From positions 1 to 9,250 of the forward strand of contig DMYQ01000238.1 in the NCBI GenBank assembly GCA_003482555.1: a DNA stretch of 9,250 bases, read 5' to 3'. This DNA is from Janthinobacterium sp. (GTDB taxonomy: Bacteria > Pseudomonadota > Gammaproteobacteria > Burkholderiales > Burkholderiaceae_D). Every line of letters begins with the position of its first letter. The first letter of the stretch is position 1. Shown here piece after piece: positions 6,631-9,250 of this stretch. The notes below the pieces were generated by a model. It made no database searches and was not told the DNA's origin. It saw only the letters and a list, made by a program, of their open reading frames with translations. A program made the translations under genes and the position numbers.

Positions 6631-7419
6631 TTACTGGGCCACGAACATCACGTCGCGCGCCAGGGACATCAGGTGCTGGCCGCCGTCGACCAGCAGGGTG
6701 GTGCCGGTCAGGGCGCGCGCGCGCGCCACGTAGCAGACGCTGTCGGCGACGTCGTCCGGGGTGCTGGAACGGCCCAGCGGCGTGCGGCTGTGCGCCAGTT
6801 CGAAGGCCGCTTCGCTCTGCGCGCCCGAGACCATGGTGATGCCGGGCGCGACGCCGACCACGCGCACCTTCGGCGCCAGCGCCTGGGCCAGCATGGTCGT
6901 GGCCGAGTGCAGCGCCGCCTTGGACAGGGTGTACGATAAAAAATCAGGATTGAGATTGTACAGTTTTTGGTCGAGCAGGTTGATCACGACGGCCTGCTCG
7001 CCCTCGGCCGTGGCCGCGTGCAGGGCTTGCGCCAGCAGGATGGGCGCGGCCAGGTTGGCGTGCATGTGGGCGTCCAGGCGCGCCGTCGAAAAGTCGGCCG
7101 CGTCATCGTAGTCGAACAGGGAGGCGTTGTTGACGACGCAAGAGACGGGGCCGAGGGCGGCGCTGGCGCGCGCCAGCAACTGGCGCACCTGGGCTTCCTC
7201 GGCCAAGTCGCAGTGCAGGGCGACGGCGCGCCGGCCCAGGGCGGCGATGGCCGCCACCACCTGCGCCGCCTCGGCTTCGGAGGCGCGGTAGTGGACGGCG
7301 ATATCCCAGCCGTCGCGCGCCATGGCCAGGGCGATGGCGCGGCCGATGCGGCGCGCGGCGCCCGTCACCAGGGCGACCCGGGGCGGGGTGGGGTGTTGCG
7401 GTAGCGATTGCTGATTCAT
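6631..7419 (-). CDS. SDR-family oxidoreductase, pteridine reductase/FolM type
   Basis: This is a short-chain dehydrogenase of 262 aa from the ATG at 7419. The nucleotide site is TGAARRIG (19-26), with HYRAS (43-47) in the position of the NADPH-selecting HYHRS of PTR1, then NNAS (97-100). The catalytic set is Asp150, Tyr163 and Lys167: the usual SDR serine is replaced by Asp, 13 residues before the Tyr, the same spacing as Asp181/Tyr194/Lys198 of Leishmania pteridine reductase 1. PGITMVSG and a C-terminal LVDGGQHL complete the fold. I infer a dihydropterin reductase (dihydromonapterin or dihydrofolate substrate), which fits its place just upstream of folB. An upstream start at 7509 would add 30 unlikely residues and overlap the divergent methyltransferase, so it was rejected. 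No strong Shine-Dalgarno sequence or promoter was found in the 74-bp divergent gap. The exact substrate is unproven. Confidence 0.88.
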   Translation of the reverse strand: MNQQSLPQHPTPPRVALVTGAARRIGRAIALAMARDGWDIAVHYRASEAEAAQVVAAIAALGRRAVALHCDLAEEAQVRQLLARASAALGPVSCVVNNASLFDYDDAADFSTARLDAHMHANLAAPILLAQALHAATAEGEQAVVINLLDQKLYNLNPDFLSYTLSKAALHSATTMLAQALAPKVRVVGVAPGITMVSGAQSEAAFELAHSRTPLGRSSTPDDVADSVCYVARARALTGTTLLVDGGQHLMSLARDVMFVAQ

Positions 7420-7457
7420 ATAGTTCTGTTGGGTGTTGATGCAACTACGGGTGGAAA

Positions 7458-7493
7458 TTGCGGCCGGGCGCGCCGATTCGCTACAATGCGGGA
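7458..7493 (+). promoter_or_regulatory. Putative promoter of the MidA-type methyltransferase, near-leaderless start
   Basis: TTGCGG (7458-7463) and TACAAT (7482-7487) are 18 bases apart. The ATG at 7494 follows the -10 box by only six bases, so transcription should begin at or next to the start codon. No Shine-Dalgarno sequence stands at a usable distance. This fits a leaderless mRNA, but it is a prediction from two hexamers. Confidence 0.5.
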
Positions 7494-8645
7494 ATGTCCC
7501 TACCCGCACCCACTAGCGACGCGCTGGCCGCGTCCCACGCCCTGCAGCGCCTGATTGCCGCCGATATCGCGCGGCACGCCGGCGCCATTCCCTTTGCCCG
7601 CTTCATGGAACTGGCGCTGTACGCGCCCGACCTGGGCTATTACAGCGGCGGCGCGGCGAAGCTGGGCCCGCAGGGCGATTTTACAACCGCGCCCGAGATC
7701 ACGCCCCTGTTCGGCGCCGCGCTGGCGCGGGTGGCAGCCGCTATTATGGCGCAAAGCGCGCCGCGCATCCTCGAATTCGGGGCCGGCACCGGCAAGCTGG
7801 CGCACGATATCTTGAGCGAACTGGCGCAAGCCGGCGTCCACGTCGAGCAATACGCGATCGTCGAACTGTCGGGCGAACTGCGGGCCCGCCAGGAAACGGC
7901 CCTGGCCGCCTTCCCGCAAGTGGTGTGGCTCGATGGCTTTCCGGACGCCTTCGATGGCGTCGTCTTCGGCAACGAGGTGCTCGACGCCATGCCCGTCGAC
8001 CTGGTCCGCAAGAAGGCGGGCCGCTGGTGCGAATTGCACGTCGGCGTGGAGGAGGGCGAGTTCGCCTTCGTCGAGCGGCCTTGCGGGGCCGACATCCTGG
8101 CCCAGATCGCGGCCCAGATCCCGGCGCCCGACGAACTGCCGGACGGGTATGTCAGCGAATTGCACGGCATCGCGCGCGGCTTCATGCGCTCGCTGGCGCG
8201 CATGCTGGGGGCGGGCAAGGCCGGCGCCGCGATCCTGCTCGACTATGGTTTTCCCGCCCACGAATACTATCTGGGCCAGCGCGCCGCCGGCACCCTGATG
8301 TGCCACTACCGCCACCACGCCCACGCGCAGCCGTTTTACCTGCCCGGCCTGCAGGACATCACGGCCCATGTCGACTTCACGGCCATGGCGCTGGCGGCCC
8401 AGGACGCCGGCCTGGAAGTGCTGGCGTATATGAACCAGGCCGCCTTCCTGCTGGGCGCCGGCATCGGCGAGCTGCTGCTGCGCACCGACCCGGCCGACGC
8501 GCGCGCCTTCCTGCCGCGCGCGAACGCGCTGCACAAGCTGGTCTCGCCGGCCGAAATGGGCGAGTTGTTCAAGGTGCTGGTGGTGGGGCGCGGGGTGGAA
8601 TTGGCGGCGCCCCTGCTGGCGGCCGACCGCAGCCACCGTTTGTAA
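7494..8645 (+). CDS. SAM-dependent methyltransferase, MidA/NDUFAF7 family (COG1565)
   Basis: This 383-aa class I methyltransferase is related to mitochondrial NDUFAF7/MidA, which dimethylates an arginine of a complex I subunit. The bacterial target is not established. The N-terminal block has IPFARFMELALYAPDLGYY (32-50) and the family-typical GPQGDFTTAPEITPLFG (58-74). The SAM-binding loop is EFGAGTGKL (94-102), and FGNEVLDAMPV (158-168) matches the conserved NExxDAxP motif. A late segment (LLDYGFPAHEYYL and GTLMCHYRHH) is also characteristic. ATG 7494 was chosen over the in-frame TTG at 7458, which coincides with the apparent -35 box and would add 12 residues unlike the family. It diverges from the SDR-folB-ttcA cluster with a 74-bp gap. 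A gap of 102 bases separates it from the J-domain gene downstream. Confidence 0.93.
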   Translation: MSLPAPTSDALAASHALQRLIAADIARHAGAIPFARFMELALYAPDLGYYSGGAAKLGPQGDFTTAPEITPLFGAALARVAAAIMAQSAPRILEFGAGTGKLAHDILSELAQAGVHVEQYAIVELSGELRARQETALAAFPQVVWLDGFPDAFDGVVFGNEVLDAMPVDLVRKKAGRWCELHVGVEEGEFAFVERPCGADILAQIAAQIPAPDELPDGYVSELHGIARGFMRSLARMLGAGKAGAAILLDYGFPAHEYYLGQRAAGTLMCHYRHHAHAQPFYLPGLQDITAHVDFTAMALAAQDAGLEVLAYMNQAAFLLGAGIGELLLRTDPADARAFLPRANALHKLVSPAEMGELFKVLVVGRGVELAAPLLAADRSHRL

Positions 8646-8688
8646 GGGGCGTGGCCGCACATAGGCCGCCGGTGCTTGCCAAATCGGC

Positions 8689-8694
8689 TATGAT
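8689..8694 (+). promoter_or_regulatory. Possible -10 element for the J-domain gene
   Basis: TATGAT stands 53 bases before the J-domain ATG, which would give an untranslated leader of about 47 bases. No convincing -35 hexamer is seen at 16-18 bases upstream, so this is weak. The gene may equally be read through from the methyltransferase, since no clear terminator lies between them. Confidence 0.25.
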
Positions 8695-8747
8695 GATTGA
8701 TTCAGCGCGAGCAGCCGTCGCCAGGCGCGGCTTAAATAATCGGAACG

Positions 8748-9250
8748 ATGGCAAAGATACATACACACTATGACAATCTGAAGGTGGCGCGCCTGGCGCC
8801 GCAGGAAGTCATACGTGCGGCCTACAAGGCGCTGAGCCAGAAATACCATCCCGACAAGAATCCCGGCGATGAAAAGGCGGCCCGCATCATGGCCATCTTG
8901 AACAGCGCCTACAGCACCCTGGCCGACGCGCAGCGGCGCAAGGAACACGACGAGTGGATCGCGGCCGAGGAGTGGGAAATCGAATGGCTGGAAAGCACCC
9001 ATCAGGACGATCAGCGGGTCAAGGGGCGCATGCCGGCCGAGGCCGAGGCGGCGCCGCCGCTCGCGCGCGGCGCCTGGCGCGACTGGACCTGGTGGTGCGG
9101 CCTGGCCGTTTGCCTGGGCCTGGGCTGGGGCGGCGCCATGCTGGTGATGGACAAGCCGGAAGCGATGCCGCCGGGACTGGCATCGGCCTGGGCCGTCTCC
9201 GACGCCGGCGCGCGCCGCAAGGCGGAAGAGCGGGCCGCCGAGGAGCGGGC
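8748..9250 (+). CDS. J-domain (DnaJ-like) protein with one membrane segment, 3' end outside window
   Basis: This reading frame is open to the right edge (167 codons seen). The N-terminal J domain (about 5-70) begins HTHYDNLKVARLAPQEVIRA and holds the HPD motif at 34-36 (KYHPDKNPGD), then ILNSAYSTLADAQRRKEHDE. J domains stimulate the ATPase of Hsp70/DnaK through HPD. Residues 70-80 are Trp/Glu rich, an acidic spacer follows, and 113-134 (WTWWCGLAVCLGLGWGGAML) is one probable transmembrane helix. The visible end is charged and helical (ARRKAEERAAEERA). There is no Gly/Phe region or zinc finger, so it is not DnaJ itself but a class C, membrane-tethered co-chaperone of unknown client. The ATG at 8748 is the first with J-domain homology directly behind it. 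The Shine-Dalgarno sequence is weak (CGGA). Confidence 0.88.
   Translation, partial: MAKIHTHYDNLKVARLAPQEVIRAAYKALSQKYHPDKNPGDEKAARIMAILNSAYSTLADAQRRKEHDEWIAAEEWEIEWLESTHQDDQRVKGRMPAEAEAAPPLARGAWRDWTWWCGLAVCLGLGWGGAMLVMDKPEAMPPGLASAWAVSDAGARRKAEERAAEER

Noticed and set aside
7417..7509. Longer SDR reading frame starting at 7509
   Set aside because: The extra 30 residues do not resemble an SDR N-terminus and overlap the divergent methyltransferase start and its promoter. ATG 7419 sits properly before the Rossmann motif.
8648..8670. Imperfect GGCG-GGCC/GGCC-GCC stem after the methyltransferase gene
   Set aside because: The stem has a bulge and no following T run, so it does not make a convincing intrinsic terminator.

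Overview
The window is high-GC bacterial DNA. The set of genes and the protein style (a MidA-type methyltransferase, a pteridine-reductase-like dehydrogenase, folB and ttcA together, and large PAS/GAF histidine kinases) suggest a betaproteobacterium of the Burkholderiales, most likely an Oxalobacteraceae member such as Massilia, Duganella or Janthinobacterium. This placement is inferred from protein resemblance, not from a search.

Left part (1-2384): two damaged genes on the + strand. The first is the 3' half of a PhzF-family gene. It runs in from the left edge and carries an apparent one-base deletion in a C run near 98-101. The second is a PAS-PAS-PAS-HisKA-HATPase sensor kinase. It begins in the middle of its first PAS domain right after the phzF stop, and it carries another apparent one-C deletion near 2211-2213, within the last ATP-binding motif. 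Base composition changes sharply at the junction (about 57% GC in 301-480, about 72% in 601-720, counted by hand). The junction therefore looks like a recombination or deletion breakpoint.

Middle (2385-5270): an AT-rich control region with a perfect -10 hexamer and a 14-bp inverted repeat. It is followed by a possible 20-codon leader ORF with a good ribosome binding site, whose stop overlaps the start of a large intact hybrid kinase (membrane sensor, GAF, HisKA, HATPase, receiver; 869 aa). A short convergent spacer follows. It holds an orphan start codon with a good Shine-Dalgarno sequence but no believable gene behind it.

Right part (5271-9250): a minus-strand cluster reading SDR (pteridine-reductase type), folB, ttcA, so pterin/folate enzymes are coupled to a tRNA-thiolation gene. 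Diverging from it on the + strand is a MidA/NDUFAF7-type methyltransferase whose promoter seems to place the transcript start at or next to the ATG. After it comes a membrane-anchored J-domain protein that runs off the right edge.

I saw no RNA gene, insertion sequence, CRISPR array, integrase or att site. I do not see a clear undescribed system. The points most worth checking are the broken two-gene junction, the leader-coupled hybrid kinase, and the PTR1-like catalytic triad in the folB-linked SDR.
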